Shown: positions 8,113 through 16,628 of the stretch, in pieces | Position numbering within the stretch: position 1 is the stretch's first letter | How the letters are laid out: every line of letters starts with the position of its first letter | Source: Candidatus Methanomethylicaceae archaeon | Lineage (GTDB): Archaea; Thermoproteota; Methanomethylicia; Methanomethylicales; Methanomethylicaceae | Direction of reading: 5' to 3' | DNA: 32,852 nt | Assembly: GCA_025057955.1 (NCBI GenBank) | Contig: JANXER010000013.1 | Span: forward strand, 1-32,852 | Notes under the pieces: generated by a model | What the model was told of the DNA's origin: nothing | The model's database searches: none | The model's input: the letters and a program-made list of their open reading frames with translations, nothing else | Position numbers and translations under genes: made by a program

Positions 8113-9984
8113 ATGAAAATAATGCCAGGAATGCTATTACTGCTTCCACTTCTAGCAGTAGTAATATCAATGGTAGCTGGAGCTATTACCATGTTAATCC
8201 CTCAGCTCTCTCAATCCCTTTTAGGGGCTATAAATGCTGCAAATAATGTCTATGCTCTATTAATAGAAATTCCACGTCCTCTATGGGATAATAACATATA
8301 TCTATTTCCTCAATTAATTGAGAGCAATCCCATAAGTGGATATAGCAATTTCATAGGTACTTCCATGACAAATTTTTATGCTGCTTCTAGAATGGCATCA
8401 TTCATACTATTAGTTTTTGTAATAATTATTGCTGGAATTTCTTACTTTCTTCAAAATTTTAAAATAGTCAGTGAAGGAACTGCAATGAGAGTTTTTACAG
8501 GTTCAATAATGTGCATTGTATTAATATATCTATTTCCACCAATTTATGATGCTATAGCTGCTTTAGTTAATTCATTAACTTATCCCAGTCCATATGGAAT
8601 ACTAAAGCCAGGTATGATTAATGAAATACTACTTCATGCATCAACTATTATACCTACTTCATTGGATGACGTTGGAAGCGCCCTTGTAGGTATATTCATG
8701 AACCTTATGCTTTTCATATTCACATTAATAACCTATGTGAGCCTTGTAATAATGGGGATTTTGAGAATCTTCTTTATTGGAGCCACTTTTGCGCTTATGC
8801 CCATTCTTTTGGTGCTAAGATTATTGCCCTTCATTGATAAAATAGCGGATGTATTCATTCAAGTGATAGTTGGTGGAATATTGGCCTCAATAATTGTAAG
8901 TTTGTTTTTTGCCTTTGGCTATGATGTTATAACATCGCCAACTATATCAGGATTAATGAAGACATTAATATCCATAGGAATACTAATGTCCTCTTCGCTT
9001 ATGCTAACTTTTCTAATACCTACATTAGGCTCAATGATGTCCACAATTACTACGGCAATAACTGGAGCAATAACTGGAGCTACAATAGGAGGTGTTGCCA
9101 TAACTACTGGAGCAGCTGCTGGTGCATATCAAGCAGGTCAATTGTTAGTCCCTCTGATACAAGCTGGAGCGATTACTAAGAGAACAGCTATGCTAAGAGG
9201 AATAGGATCCGCACTTGGTGGAGCAATTGGAACCTTCGGAACTATTGCTCCTAGAATGATGCCTGGAATGACTAGCTTTGGAATACCAATAGCATTATCA
9301 ATAGGAAAAGAAGCAGCCTCTTTTGCATCATTTAAATTACCAGAAATTGATGAGGTTGAAGCTGGAGAAGCTCTAATTTTAAAAGCTGCTGCAACTCCTC
9401 ACGATAAGGAGCATGATATTCATGAAATGGAGAAATGGGGAGAGCGTGTTAAAACTATGCTATTGAATAGACCGCCCGAAATCATAGGTCAAGAAATAGC
9501 AAAAATGATAGGGATGAGAATTAAAAATCCAGAGGCTATAGGCAGAAGAGTTCAAGAGAGAATATATGAAATAATGGATGCCACTAAAGGGGATTTGTTA
9601 ACTCAGAGAATATTGCTCTCAAGAATAGGAAGAGCCTATAGTATATGGAAGGAGAGAACCATTGAACTTCTAATACCAGATAATGAAGGTAATATGATTT
9701 CACTTGATGAATATGTAGATAAAGTTGCCAAAAAAGCCCTTGAGGCTAAGAATATACCAGCCGATAGATATGAGGAAGAAATTCAGAAAATGAAAAATTA
9801 TATTAGAAATACGGTGGCAAAGAGGAAGGGAATAGTAGGCCTCAGTCCATTAACTCTATATTCAGCCTTAAGAGAACGCAAATCTAATTCAGATAAAATT
9901 TCGGATTTTATAATTAAAAGAAGAGGGATTTTAACCAAGGACTATGAAGCTGAAAGCTTCTTTAAGAGTCTTGAGAAATCTTGA
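8113..9984 (+). CDS. VirB6/TrbL/CedA-like polytopic membrane protein
   Basis: This 623-aa protein has an N-terminal membrane half (about residues 1-370) with a signal-like first helix, several further long hydrophobic helices and a Gly/Ala/Thr-rich stretch near 315-345, followed by a charged, helical cytoplasmic half (about 400-623). That layout is seen in VirB6/TrbL-type channel proteins and in CedA of the crenarchaeal DNA-import system. No catalytic motif is expected. It begins its own leaderless transcript and is followed by the 615-bp gap that precedes the VirB3-like and VirB4-like genes. The role as a membrane channel for DNA is inferred from the family layout and from those neighbours. 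A structure-based search is needed to separate CedA from other TrbL relatives. Confidence 0.72.
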   Translation: MKIMPGMLLLLPLLAVVISMVAGAITMLIPQLSQSLLGAINAANNVYALLIEIPRPLWDNNIYLFPQLIESNPISGYSNFIGTSMTNFYAASRMASFILLVFVIIIAGISYFLQNFKIVSEGTAMRVFTGSIMCIVLIYLFPPIYDAIAALVNSLTYPSPYGILKPGMINEILLHASTIIPTSLDDVGSALVGIFMNLMLFIFTLITYVSLVIMGILRIFFIGATFALMPILLVLRLLPFIDKIADVFIQVIVGGILASIIVSLFFAFGYDVITSPTISGLMKTLISIGILMSSSLMLTFLIPTLGSMMSTITTAITGAITGATIGGVAITTGAAAGAYQAGQLLVPLIQAGAITKRTAMLRGIGSALGGAIGTFGTIAPRMMPGMTSFGIPIALSIGKEAASFASFKLPEIDEVEAGEALILKAAATPHDKEHDIHEMEKWGERVKTMLLNRPPEIIGQEIAKMIGMRIKNPEAIGRRVQERIYEIMDATKGDLLTQRILLSRIGRAYSIWKERTIELLIPDNEGNMISLDEYVDKVAKKALEAKNIPADRYEEEIQKMKNYIRNTVAKRKGIVGLSPLTLYSALRERKSNSDKISDFIIKRRGILTKDYEAESFFKSLEKS

Positions 9985-9991
9985 ACTTCAT

Positions 9992-10018
9992 TAAGGAATA
10001 TAATTTGATAATTCCTTA
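9992..10018 (+). terminator. Hairpin behind the VirB6-like gene, possible terminator
   Basis: TAAGGAAT (9992-9999) and ATTCCTTA (10011-10018) form a perfect 8-bp stem with an 11-nt loop, eight bases after the stop codon. A T-rich run follows near 10039-10065. Archaeal terminators usually need only the T-run, so the stem may instead protect the 3' end. Confidence 0.4.
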
Positions 10019-10329
10019 TTATAGCTTAAAAGCAAATCTTTTAAAATGTTCTTTTCCTTTTTAATATTAATTCCATAATTCTAAAATATAATCTTTATAT
10101 AATATTTTTAAAATAAATGTGGTAGTATTGATCTAGCTACTTATAATGATTTTAATTTCAAAGTTTTTCTTATATATTAATTACATCATATTCATTCTCT
10201 CTAATATTATCCTCTCAAGACACCATTATTTTCTCTTTTTATTGTGTAATTATCGATTAAAATAATATTTAATAATATTTACATAGTGAATGATTTAAGC
10301 AAAAGGAAAACAAAAATAATGGATCCCAG

Positions 10330-10368
10330 GAGCTACATTAGAGGCTGTAGCTCAGAATCATATGATTC
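10330..10368. other. Stem-loop plus palindrome, possible RNA or operator element
   Basis: GAGCTACA (10330-10337) pairs perfectly with TGTAGCTC (10346-10353) across an 8-nt loop. One base later follows the perfect 14-bp palindrome GAATCATATGATTC (10355-10368). The block is GC-richer than the gap around it. It could be a small RNA, an RNA hairpin in a leader, or a binding site for a dimeric regulator; the sequence does not decide between them. Confidence 0.45.
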
Positions 10369-10468
10369 AATCATACAATTTGTGGATTAATTATGTAAAA
10401 TTCATTTGGCTAAATTAATAATCAAATTAGATTTTATCATTTGCATAATCTCCTATAGAGTTTTATTA

Positions 10469-10488
10469 TCCCTCTTTTTAAATTCATA
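10469..10488 (+). promoter_or_regulatory. TATA-type promoter, shared motif copy 4
   Basis: The core CCTCTTTTTAAATT (10471-10484) is identical to the pilin promoter core. It lies about 115 bp before the TTG start of the VirB3-like gene, which would give a leader of roughly 95 nt, or a leaderless start at GTG 10505. Confidence 0.45.
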
Positions 10489-10599
10489 TTTCCTATTCTT
10501 GAGTGTGAAGGTGTTAAATTTGAATTTAAATAAAATTCTATTTTGTAAATCAAGATATTGGAATTTTCTTATTAAACCTCATCGAAAAGAGGTGATATT

Positions 10600-11262
10600 T
10601 TGTCAAAAGTAGTTCAAACTCTATGGTTTGATTCATTATCACCCTTGCAACAACCTCTTATTGAAACTCCCTTAGGATTGCTAACACCAAGACAAATAAT
10701 AATGGCGGGAGTGGGAGCACTCTTCAGCTATTTATTTTATGTTCAATTGCTTCAGAGATTTCCTTCTATAGATCAATACATGAGAATTGGATTAGCAACA
10801 ATTCCCTTTATACTTAGCATAACTATAACCCTCAGAAGGGTGAAGACTATACCTCCTGAGAATTATTTATTTTATTTAATATTCAGAAGAAGGCTGAGGA
10901 GATGGAAGCATTCAAATAGCCAATTCTCTTCTCAAGAATTGAGATGGAAGCATATTCCCAAGGAGATAGGACAAGTGCTTAGTCAGCTTACGCCTCCAGT
11001 TAGAGCAATATCAGTAAAGCCAAACGCCCTAGGTAGAGTAGAGCTAATTGGTACACTCAGAAATCCTAAGACAGGAAGACCTATGCCAAATACGAAGCTA
11101 TATGCATTTATTGGCAATAGAGTTTTCTCAAGCTCCTCTGATGAGAATGGAAATTATATAATAAGCTTTCATCCTAAAGCACCAGGATCATATCATATGA
11201 TTGTTGCAGTTCAAGGGTTTGATATTCCAGTTGATTCTATATTAGTCAATGTGGTATTATGA
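10600..11262 (+). CDS. PrgI/VirB3-like membrane protein with C-terminal beta-sandwich domain
   Basis: The start is TTG 10600 behind GAGGTG (10589-10594). The protein is 220 aa. After the N-terminal segment with PLGLLTPRQ, typical of the PrgI family, two close hydrophobic helices lie at about 30-52 and 60-80, followed by a very basic stretch (RRRLRRWK). This is the VirB3-like topology of Gram-positive-type secretion systems, where the gene stands directly before the VirB4 ATPase, as here. The last 85 residues (about 135-220) have the pattern of a carboxypeptidase-regulatory/transthyretin-like beta-sandwich, including SDENGNYIISFHP and PGSYHMIVAVQG. The stop overlaps the next start as ATGA, so it is coupled to the VirB4-like ATPase. 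The fused domain is unusual for this family. Confidence 0.7.
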   Translation: MSKVVQTLWFDSLSPLQQPLIETPLGLLTPRQIIMAGVGALFSYLFYVQLLQRFPSIDQYMRIGLATIPFILSITITLRRVKTIPPENYLFYLIFRRRLRRWKHSNSQFSSQELRWKHIPKEIGQVLSQLTPPVRAISVKPNALGRVELIGTLRNPKTGRPMPNTKLYAFIGNRVFSSSSDENGNYIISFHPKAPGSYHMIVAVQGFDIPVDSILVNVVL

Positions 11263-13085
11263 CTTGTTATGAGATCTTTCCTACAAATTTTTCAATGTTA
11301 CCTGAAAGAAAACAAGAGGATCTGCTCTCTAGCTTTATAAGATTTCTTAACTCCATACCATCAACCATAAAGATAGTAATGTTAAGAAGCAAGAGGGGCA
11401 TAGAGCTTGGAAATGGAAGAATCGCTACCATAGAACATCCTACATTCTATTTGGATTGTAGAGAGCCCATGGATGAAATATTGGAGTTTACAAAATTCCT
11501 ATTTCAACCCATTAGCTCCATCCCCATTCCCAAGGTAAAAGAGGAGAAGTGGAATCATTTAATTCTCGAGGATGGAAGATTAGCGAAGGTATTTACAATC
11601 TATGAATTACCAGCCATATTACCTGTGGGATTCTTAAGTGAGGTATATGATATTGCTGATATGATTCAATTCAAGATAACACCCATTCCATCGGAGGAAG
11701 CATCTAGAAAACTTGAAAGATATAAGATGATTTTGAATGCTTTAATTTCAGCTAGTATAAGCAAAAGGAAATCTCCTCCTCAGAGTCTATTAATTAAGAG
11801 GAATATGGCTGAAGCAACTTTAAGTTCGGTAATGGCAGGAATATCCAAGCTATTCAAAATTTCCACTATTTTAGTGATATTTGCTTCATCTATGAATGAA
11901 TTGAAGGAAAAGACCAAGCTTCTTCAGAATAGATTGGCTGCTAGACTGATTCGCATTGATTCGCCCAAGTTCTTTCAAGGAAGCTTATACTATGATGGTG
12001 GCAAGAGGCTTTATGCTGAAGGAGGAACTGTAAGTGCATTCTATCCATTTATGGCGGGAGAGATTATAGAGTCTGGAGGTATATTTTTGGGAGTAAATCT
12101 GAGATCTGGTGCTCCTATAATTTATAATCCTTTAATTAGACATAACTTGAATGTAAGCATAGTGGGCACTAGTGGATCTGGAAAGTCCTTCTTAGCAAAG
12201 ATATTCCTAAAGAGGCTATTGGATAAACATCCAGATATGCCCGTTTATGTTATAGATCCTGAAGGAGAATACGGCCCACTAATGGCATGGCTGGGGGGTG
12301 AAGTTTTAAGTATTTCTTCAGATGAAGCTCTTGGACTTGATCCTTTGACTCTATTTGAAAAGGAGGATGCTGCTGATGTATTATGTGATGCCGCTGGGCT
12401 AATAGAGCGAAAGGATATTTCTAGGGTAAGAGATATTATAATGAATTCCTCCTCACTTTTCGAGCTTTATGAAGGACTCCCTCAAGATTTGAAGGAAAAG
12501 TTGGCATCCATGATTAAAGGTCCAGAGGCTTTTTTATTCAAGGGAGAGCCCAAACTCTTCTCCCCAAAGATGTCCTTTGATATGAGGGAAATAGAATCGA
12601 AGCTTGTTAAGCAATTGACCTCAATATTAATATTTGGAAAAATTTGGCAAATAGTATCAAATCCAGATACATTTGGAATTACAAAAGCAACCCCTAGGTT
12701 AGTAATAGTGGATGAAGCATGGCTTTTCATGGAAGTTCCTTCAGCTGCAGCCTTTTTAGAAAAAGTGGCAAGGCTTGGAAGAAAGAGAAATTGTATTCTT
12801 ATAGTGAATACTCAGAGGCCAGCTGATATGATTGAAAAGCCCTCTGGAAGAACTATACTTGAAAATTCTGCCACTAAAATAATTATGCGACAAGATGACG
12901 CAAATAAAAAAATTGTAGGTGATGTTTTTGGATTAAGTGAACAAGAAATGGAGATAGTCGTAGATCTATCGCAAGGAGAGGGATTACTTATCACTGAAAC
13001 TACACATGCTTGGACTCAATTTATAGCAACATCAGAAGAAGAATATGCATTATTTACAACAAATCCCTCGGAATTACCATATTAG
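11259..13085 (+). CDS. VirB4/CedB-like conjugation-type ATPase
   Basis: This 608-aa P-loop ATPase of the HerA/VirB4 group would energise assembly of, and transport through, the type IV secretion-like channel. Visible motifs are the Walker A GTSGSGKS (303-310), a strand with VYVIDPEGEYGPL shortly after, the Walker B LVIVDEAWLF (481-490) and NTQRPADMIE, the conserved sensor region of VirB4/TraE proteins. The N-terminal 300 residues match the VirB4 N-terminal domain in length and lack a membrane span. It overlaps the PrgI/VirB3-like gene by four bases. No nurA or mre11/rad50 genes are nearby, which argues against a DNA-repair HerA. In Sulfolobales the matching protein is CedB; the assignment to that exact family is inferred. 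Confidence 0.85.
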   Translation: MTCYEIFPTNFSMLPERKQEDLLSSFIRFLNSIPSTIKIVMLRSKRGIELGNGRIATIEHPTFYLDCREPMDEILEFTKFLFQPISSIPIPKVKEEKWNHLILEDGRLAKVFTIYELPAILPVGFLSEVYDIADMIQFKITPIPSEEASRKLERYKMILNALISASISKRKSPPQSLLIKRNMAEATLSSVMAGISKLFKISTILVIFASSMNELKEKTKLLQNRLAARLIRIDSPKFFQGSLYYDGGKRLYAEGGTVSAFYPFMAGEIIESGGIFLGVNLRSGAPIIYNPLIRHNLNVSIVGTSGSGKSFLAKIFLKRLLDKHPDMPVYVIDPEGEYGPLMAWLGGEVLSISSDEALGLDPLTLFEKEDAADVLCDAAGLIERKDISRVRDIIMNSSSLFELYEGLPQDLKEKLASMIKGPEAFLFKGEPKLFSPKMSFDMREIESKLVKQLTSILIFGKIWQIVSNPDTFGITKATPRLVIVDEAWLFMEVPSAAAFLEKVARLGRKRNCILIVNTQRPADMIEKPSGRTILENSATKIIMRQDDANKKIVGDVFGLSEQEMEIVVDLSQGEGLLITETTHAWTQFIATSEEEYALFTTNPSELPY

Positions 13086-13134
13086 CGACTAATAGTCTTT
13101 TTTAAATGTATTTGCAGTCGCTTTTTACTGAGAA

Positions 13135-13142
13135 TTTTATAA
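13135..13142 (+). promoter_or_regulatory. TATA box for a leaderless chemotaxis-transducer transcript
   Basis: TTTTATAA is centred about 27 nt before ATG 13166, the usual distance for a leaderless archaeal mRNA. A second T-rich TATA-like run (13097-13105) lies directly before ATG 13106, too close to serve that codon. Confidence 0.45.
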
Positions 13143-13165
13143 TTAGAAAAATCCACATTGAAATT

Positions 13166-14104
13166 ATGTCTATGAGAGTCTTATTTAAACTTGGATCTAA
13201 TAAACAGTCATTAAGTGATAAGATTAATGAGCTTTTGAATAAGATTAAGGAAAATAATGATGTTATAGGAGTAGCAATAAAACAAATTTCACAAGCAGTT
13301 CAACAAATAGCAAAAGGCGCTCAAGCTACATCCTCTGCTATACAGAATATACTATCTGAGACTGGAAAGGGTGAATCCATAGTCCAAGAGTTTTTGAAAT
13401 CCAGACAAGGCTTGGTAGATAGTGCAAAAAAGGGGAAAGCTCTATCTGAGGAGGCTATGACAAGCGCTCAAAAATCAGTGGAAGTTGTTAATAGCACATC
13501 TCAAATAATAGATAAGGTAAAGCCCTCCTTAAATTATCTAGAAGATGCTAGTAAAAAAATAGGTGAGGTTATTGATACTATAAAGGATATAGCTGATCAA
13601 ACTTCACTTCTAGCATTAAATGCTGCTATAGAAGCAGCTAGAGCAGGAGATGCTGGAAGAGGATTTGCTGTAGTAGCAGGAGAAATAAGAAAGCTCGCAG
13701 AGGAAACTAGAAAATCCGTAGATACTACACAACAATTAATTAAAAAAGTACAAGAAGCAACCATTAGCACTATTGAAAACATGAGAATATTAACCAATAA
13801 ATTGAGTGAAAGTAATAACGTAATTTTAACTAGTATAGAGTCACTAAAGAAACTTTCTTCAGTAACAGTTGAAATTTCTGATATTGTAATAGGAAGAGGA
13901 GGCATGGCCCAAGCCATAATGGAAATGATAAAGAAAATTAGGGAATCAATAAGTGAAGTTGCATCTGCTGCAGAAGAAAATGCCTCAGCTACAGAGGAAA
14001 TAACTGGATCAATTGAACAAGTTGCCTCCTCCATGGAATCATATAAAGAAATGATAGATGAACTGGTTAAAAATTTAGAGACATTCGGTTTAATTCGTAA
14101 ATAG
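13166..14104 (+). CDS. Soluble methyl-accepting chemotaxis-type transducer
   Basis: I start at ATG 13166, which a TATA box at 13135-13142 would make leaderless; ATG 13106 lies inside a T-rich promoter-like run and only adds a non-helical stretch. The protein (312 aa) is a long antiparallel coiled coil. The highly conserved hairpin tip, with [20 protein letters not shown] and [15 protein letters not shown], lies at about 144-178; this is where CheA and CheW bind. Heptads with Gln/Ala/Ser on both sides may carry methylation sites. There is no membrane helix and no recognisable sensor domain, so the input must come from a partner or from direct clustering. No che genes are in the window. Its place 80 bp behind the VirB4-like gene hints at a link to the surface machine, but this is inference. 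Confidence 0.9.
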   Translation: MSMRVLFKLGSNKQSLSDKINELLNKIKENNDVIGVAIKQISQAVQQIAKGAQATSSAIQNILSETGKGESIVQEFLKSRQGLVDSAKKGKALSEEAMTSAQKSVEVVNSTSQIIDKVKPSLNYLEDASKKIGEVIDTIKDIADQTSLLALNAAIEAARAGDAGRGFAVVAGEIRKLAEETRKSVDTTQQLIKKVQEATISTIENMRILTNKLSESNNVILTSIESLKKLSSVTVEISDIVIGRGGMAQAIMEMIKKIRESISEVASAAEENASATEEITGSIEQVASSMESYKEMIDELVKNLETFGLIRK

Positions 14105-14135
14105 AATTGAGAAATTAAACAATACTATTTAATTA

Positions 14136-14141
14136 TTTTTT
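14136..14141 (+). terminator. T-run behind the chemotaxis transducer gene
   Basis: Six T in a row within an AT-rich stretch 32 nt after the stop codon, consistent with archaeal T-rich termination. No stem is present. Confidence 0.3.
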
Positions 14142-14156
14142 AGAAATCAACATAAA

Positions 14157-14166
14157 AAATTTAAGT
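14157..14166 (+). promoter_or_regulatory. TATA-like box of katG
   Basis: AAATTTAAGT is centred about 35 nt before the TTG start of katG. A transcript starting about 25 nt downstream would have a short leader that still contains the GGGTGA ribosome site. Confidence 0.4.
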
Positions 14167-14196
14167 ATGGAAAAGCATATTTATTAGGGTGAAAAA

Positions 14197-16395
14197 TTGA
14201 GTAAAAAGATAAAAAGATGGATTACTGATTGGTGGCCAGAGCGTCTTAATCTGAGGATATTGCGCCAAAACTGTTCTCATACTAATCCATACGGAGCTAA
14301 CTATGACTATGCCTCAGAATTTGAAAGCTTAAATCTTGATGAAGTGAAAAAGGACTTGAAGGAGATAATGACAAAATCTCAGGATTGGTGGCCTGCTGAT
14401 TTTGGACATTATGGCCCTCTAATGATAAGATTAGCATGGCATAGCGCAGGGAGCTATAGAATATTCGATGGAAGAGGTGGAGCAAGAACTGGTGAAATTC
14501 GATTTCCTCCTAGGATAAATTGGCCAGATAATATAAATCTTGATAAAGCTATTAGATTGCTATGGCCAATAAAACAAAAATATGGCAGAAAGCTATCTTG
14601 GGCTGATCTTATAATATTAGCTGGAAATGTAGCTCTAGAGTCCATGGGCGTTAAAACTTTTGGCTTTGGAGGAGGAAGGGAAGACATTTGGGAGCCAGAT
14701 GAAAGCGCATATTGGGGACCTGAATTGGAAATGCTTTCAGGAAAAGAGCGCTTTAAGGAAGGGGAGCTTGAAAGACCCTTTGCTGCAACTGAAATGGGTT
14801 TAATATATGTCAATCCAGAAGGCCCAGGAGGCAATCCTGATCCTGTGGAATCTGCTAAGCAGATAAGAGTGGCATTCACAAGAATGGGAATGAATGATGA
14901 GGAAACTGTGGCTTTAATAGCAGGTGGACATGCCTTTGGAAAATGTCATGGAGCTGGTCCAGATAAATTCCTTGGACCAGATCCTAGCTCCTCTGATGTA
15001 AGTGAGCAAGGATTGGGTTGGAAGTACAGCTATGGAAAAGGAAAAGGTCCTGATACCTTTACAAGTGGATTTGAACTTGCTTGGTCTTCCACTCCTACTA
15101 GGTTTGGAATAAGTTACTTAAAATTTCTATTTGGTCATGAATGGGTTCTCACCAAGAGTCCAGCCGGAAAACACCAATGGGTTGCAAAAGATGCTCCAGC
15201 CATTATTCCTGATGCTCATGATCCAAATAAAAAGCATCCTCCTATGATGTTAACTGCAGATCTCGCTTTAAGGTTTGATCCAATATATTCAAAAATTGCT
15301 CGAAGATTCTTGGAAAATCCAAAGGAGTTTGAGGAAGCTTTTGCAAGGGCTTGGTTCAAATTAACTCATCGTGATATGGGTCCAAAGGAATGTTACCTTG
15401 GCCCAGAGGTTCCAAAGGAATCATTCATATGGCAGGATCCTCTTCCAGAACGGGATTATAATTTAATAGATGAAAATGATGTTGAGATGCTCAAGAAGAT
15501 AATATTGAATTCTGGTTTGACTATATCTCAACTTGTATACACTGCTTGGTCCTCTGCAGTTACATATAGGGATTCTGATAGAAAGGGAGGAGCAAATGGC
15601 GCAAGAATAAGACTTTTGCCACAGAGAAGTTGGGAAGTAAATCATCCAGAGGATCTCGCTAGGGTTATTTCAATTTATGAAAAAATTAAGTCGGAGTTCG
15701 ATGGTAAAAGTAAAGATGGAAAGAAAGTTTCATTAGCTGACTTAATAGTTTTAGGTGGTTGTGCAGCAATAGAAGAGGCTGCAAGAAGAGCTGGTTTTAA
15801 TGTAAAGGTGCCATTTGTGCCTGGCAGAGTGGATGCGCTTCAAGAGCATGTTGATGTGGAGTTCTATTCTGTATTGGAACCAGTTGCTTGTGGTTTCAGA
15901 AATTACATTAAGGATCCATCAATTAATAAAACTATGAAGGCTGAGGAAATTCTTATTGATAAGGCTCAATTGCTTAAGCTAACTGTTCCTGAATTAGTAG
16001 CTCTTATTGGAGGATTGAGGGTTCTTGGAGCTGTTTATAAATATCAAAATCTGGGAGTTTTCACATCTACACCAGGAGTATTAACAAATGACTTCTTCAT
16101 TAATCTCCTTGATATGTCTACTGAGTGGCGATCTGTGGATGAATTTAAATACTATTATGATGGATATGATAGAAAAACTGGTGAACTTAAATGGAAAGCA
16201 ACTCGTGTTGATTTAATACTTGGACATCATGAAGAATTAAGATCTGTCTGTGAAGTTTATGCTGCCTCAGATGGCAAAGAGAAATTTATAAAAGACTTCA
16301 TAGCCTCATGGACTAAGGTAATGCATATAGATCGATTCGATCTTTGGAGAAAGCAAAGAAAACTCTATAGAGAGTTGACTGCGGGAATTATGTAG
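14197..16395 (+). CDS. katG: Catalase-peroxidase KatG
   Basis: This bifunctional haem enzyme removes hydrogen peroxide (catalase) and oxidises small donors (peroxidase). At 732 aa it has the full two-domain length of the family. The active site is intact: distal R78, W81 and H82 in [11 protein letters not shown], proximal haem ligand H245 in [13 protein letters not shown], and the Met-Tyr-Trp cross-link partners W81, Y204 and M230. The C-terminal pseudo-domain retains [16 protein letters not shown]. The start is TTG 14197 behind GGGTGA. A 5-T run (16403-16407) follows the stop and may end the transcript. The gene stands alone, between a chemotaxis gene and a tRNA. KatG is patchy in archaea, and transfer between lineages is common for this family; I cannot date a transfer here. 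Confidence 0.97.
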   Translation: MSKKIKRWITDWWPERLNLRILRQNCSHTNPYGANYDYASEFESLNLDEVKKDLKEIMTKSQDWWPADFGHYGPLMIRLAWHSAGSYRIFDGRGGARTGEIRFPPRINWPDNINLDKAIRLLWPIKQKYGRKLSWADLIILAGNVALESMGVKTFGFGGGREDIWEPDESAYWGPELEMLSGKERFKEGELERPFAATEMGLIYVNPEGPGGNPDPVESAKQIRVAFTRMGMNDEETVALIAGGHAFGKCHGAGPDKFLGPDPSSSDVSEQGLGWKYSYGKGKGPDTFTSGFELAWSSTPTRFGISYLKFLFGHEWVLTKSPAGKHQWVAKDAPAIIPDAHDPNKKHPPMMLTADLALRFDPIYSKIARRFLENPKEFEEAFARAWFKLTHRDMGPKECYLGPEVPKESFIWQDPLPERDYNLIDENDVEMLKKIILNSGLTISQLVYTAWSSAVTYRDSDRKGGANGARIRLLPQRSWEVNHPEDLARVISIYEKIKSEFDGKSKDGKKVSLADLIVLGGCAAIEEAARRAGFNVKVPFVPGRVDALQEHVDVEFYSVLEPVACGFRNYIKDPSINKTMKAEEILIDKAQLLKLTVPELVALIGGLRVLGAVYKYQNLGVFTSTPGVLTNDFFINLLDMSTEWRSVDEFKYYYDGYDRKTGELKWKATRVDLILGHHEELRSVCEVYAASDGKEKFIKDFIASWTKVMHIDRFDLWRKQRKLYRELTAGIM

Positions 16396-16402
16396 AATAC
16401 TC

Positions 16403-16407
16403 TTTTT
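16403..16407 (+). terminator. T-run behind katG
   Basis: A T5 run within a pyrimidine-rich stretch lies 8 bases after the stop codon, a typical place for an archaeal terminator. Confidence 0.3.
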
Positions 16408-16462
16408 CTCTCAATCAAAATTTTTAATCTATCTATTATCAATGAATATTCATAAAATTTAG

Positions 16463-16537
16463 TGGGCCGGTCCGGACTTGAACCGGAGACCCCCGCCGCG
16501 TCAGGGCGGTGTCCTAACCAAGCTAGACGACCGGCCC
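16463..16537 (-). tRNA. tRNA-Val (anticodon GAC)
   Basis: Read on the minus strand, the 75-nt cloverleaf has a 7-bp acceptor stem GGGCCGG/CCGGCCC, a D arm GTCT..GGAC, an anticodon stem CCGCC/GGCGG with loop CTGACGC (anticodon GAC, Val codons GUC/GUU), and a T arm TCCGG-TTCAAGT-CCGGA. The discriminator base is A and the CCA end is not encoded. There is no intron. The stems are almost entirely G-C pairs although the flanks are very AT-rich, a mark of thermophiles. I found no repeat of its 3' end elsewhere in the window, so there is no sign of an integrated element at this gene. Confidence 0.96.
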
Positions 16538-16628
16538 TTTAATTCAAAATCTTAAAATAAAGATATTTAAGTTTATTCAAAGAATAGCTTCAAATAGTCG
16601 CTGATAATGAGCTTTCTTATCGCTTTTG

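Larger units (their letters stand above)
9985..10599. other. 615-bp AT-rich gap between the VirB6-like and VirB3-like genes
   Basis: I see no convincing gene here. The segment holds the terminator-like hairpin at 9992-10018, a compact structured block at 10321-10368 and a copy of the locus promoter motif at 10469-10488. A small frame starting at GTG 10505, 26 nt behind that TATA core, would encode a basic 35-aa peptide overlapping the next gene by 13 bp. Its spacing fits a leaderless start but nothing else supports it. The gap is several times longer than any other in this locus. Confidence 0.6.

Noticed and set aside
8058-8246. 62-codon frame directly behind the ectoprotein gene
   Set aside because: It contains the promoter of the VirB6-like gene and runs into that gene in another frame; no ribosome site and no protein-like features.
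10341-10353. tRNA box-A-like sequence GGCTGTAGCTCAG
   Set aside because: It resembles the D-arm start of a tRNA, but no matching D stem, anticodon stem or T arm follows.
10406-10612. 68-codon TTG frame in the long gap
   Set aside because: Composition simply reflects AT-rich DNA; there is no ribosome site and the locus promoter motif lies inside it. Only a 35-aa part from GTG 10505 keeps some plausibility.
11259-13085. HerA repair helicase as alternative for the VirB4-like ATPase
   Set aside because: No nurA, rad50 or mre11 nearby; a PrgI/VirB3-like gene overlaps it, and the long N-terminal domain fits VirB4.
13597-14034. 145-codon frame on the minus strand within the chemoreceptor gene
   Set aside because: Antisense shadow of a conserved coiled-coil gene; low-complexity Ser/Ala/Ile product without start signals.
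14454-14879. 141-codon frame on the minus strand within katG
   Set aside because: Antisense shadow of a highly conserved enzyme gene.
16463-16537. tRNA-Val as attachment site of an integrated element carrying the secretion genes
   Set aside because: No duplicated tRNA 3' end, no integrase and no transposase are present in the window.
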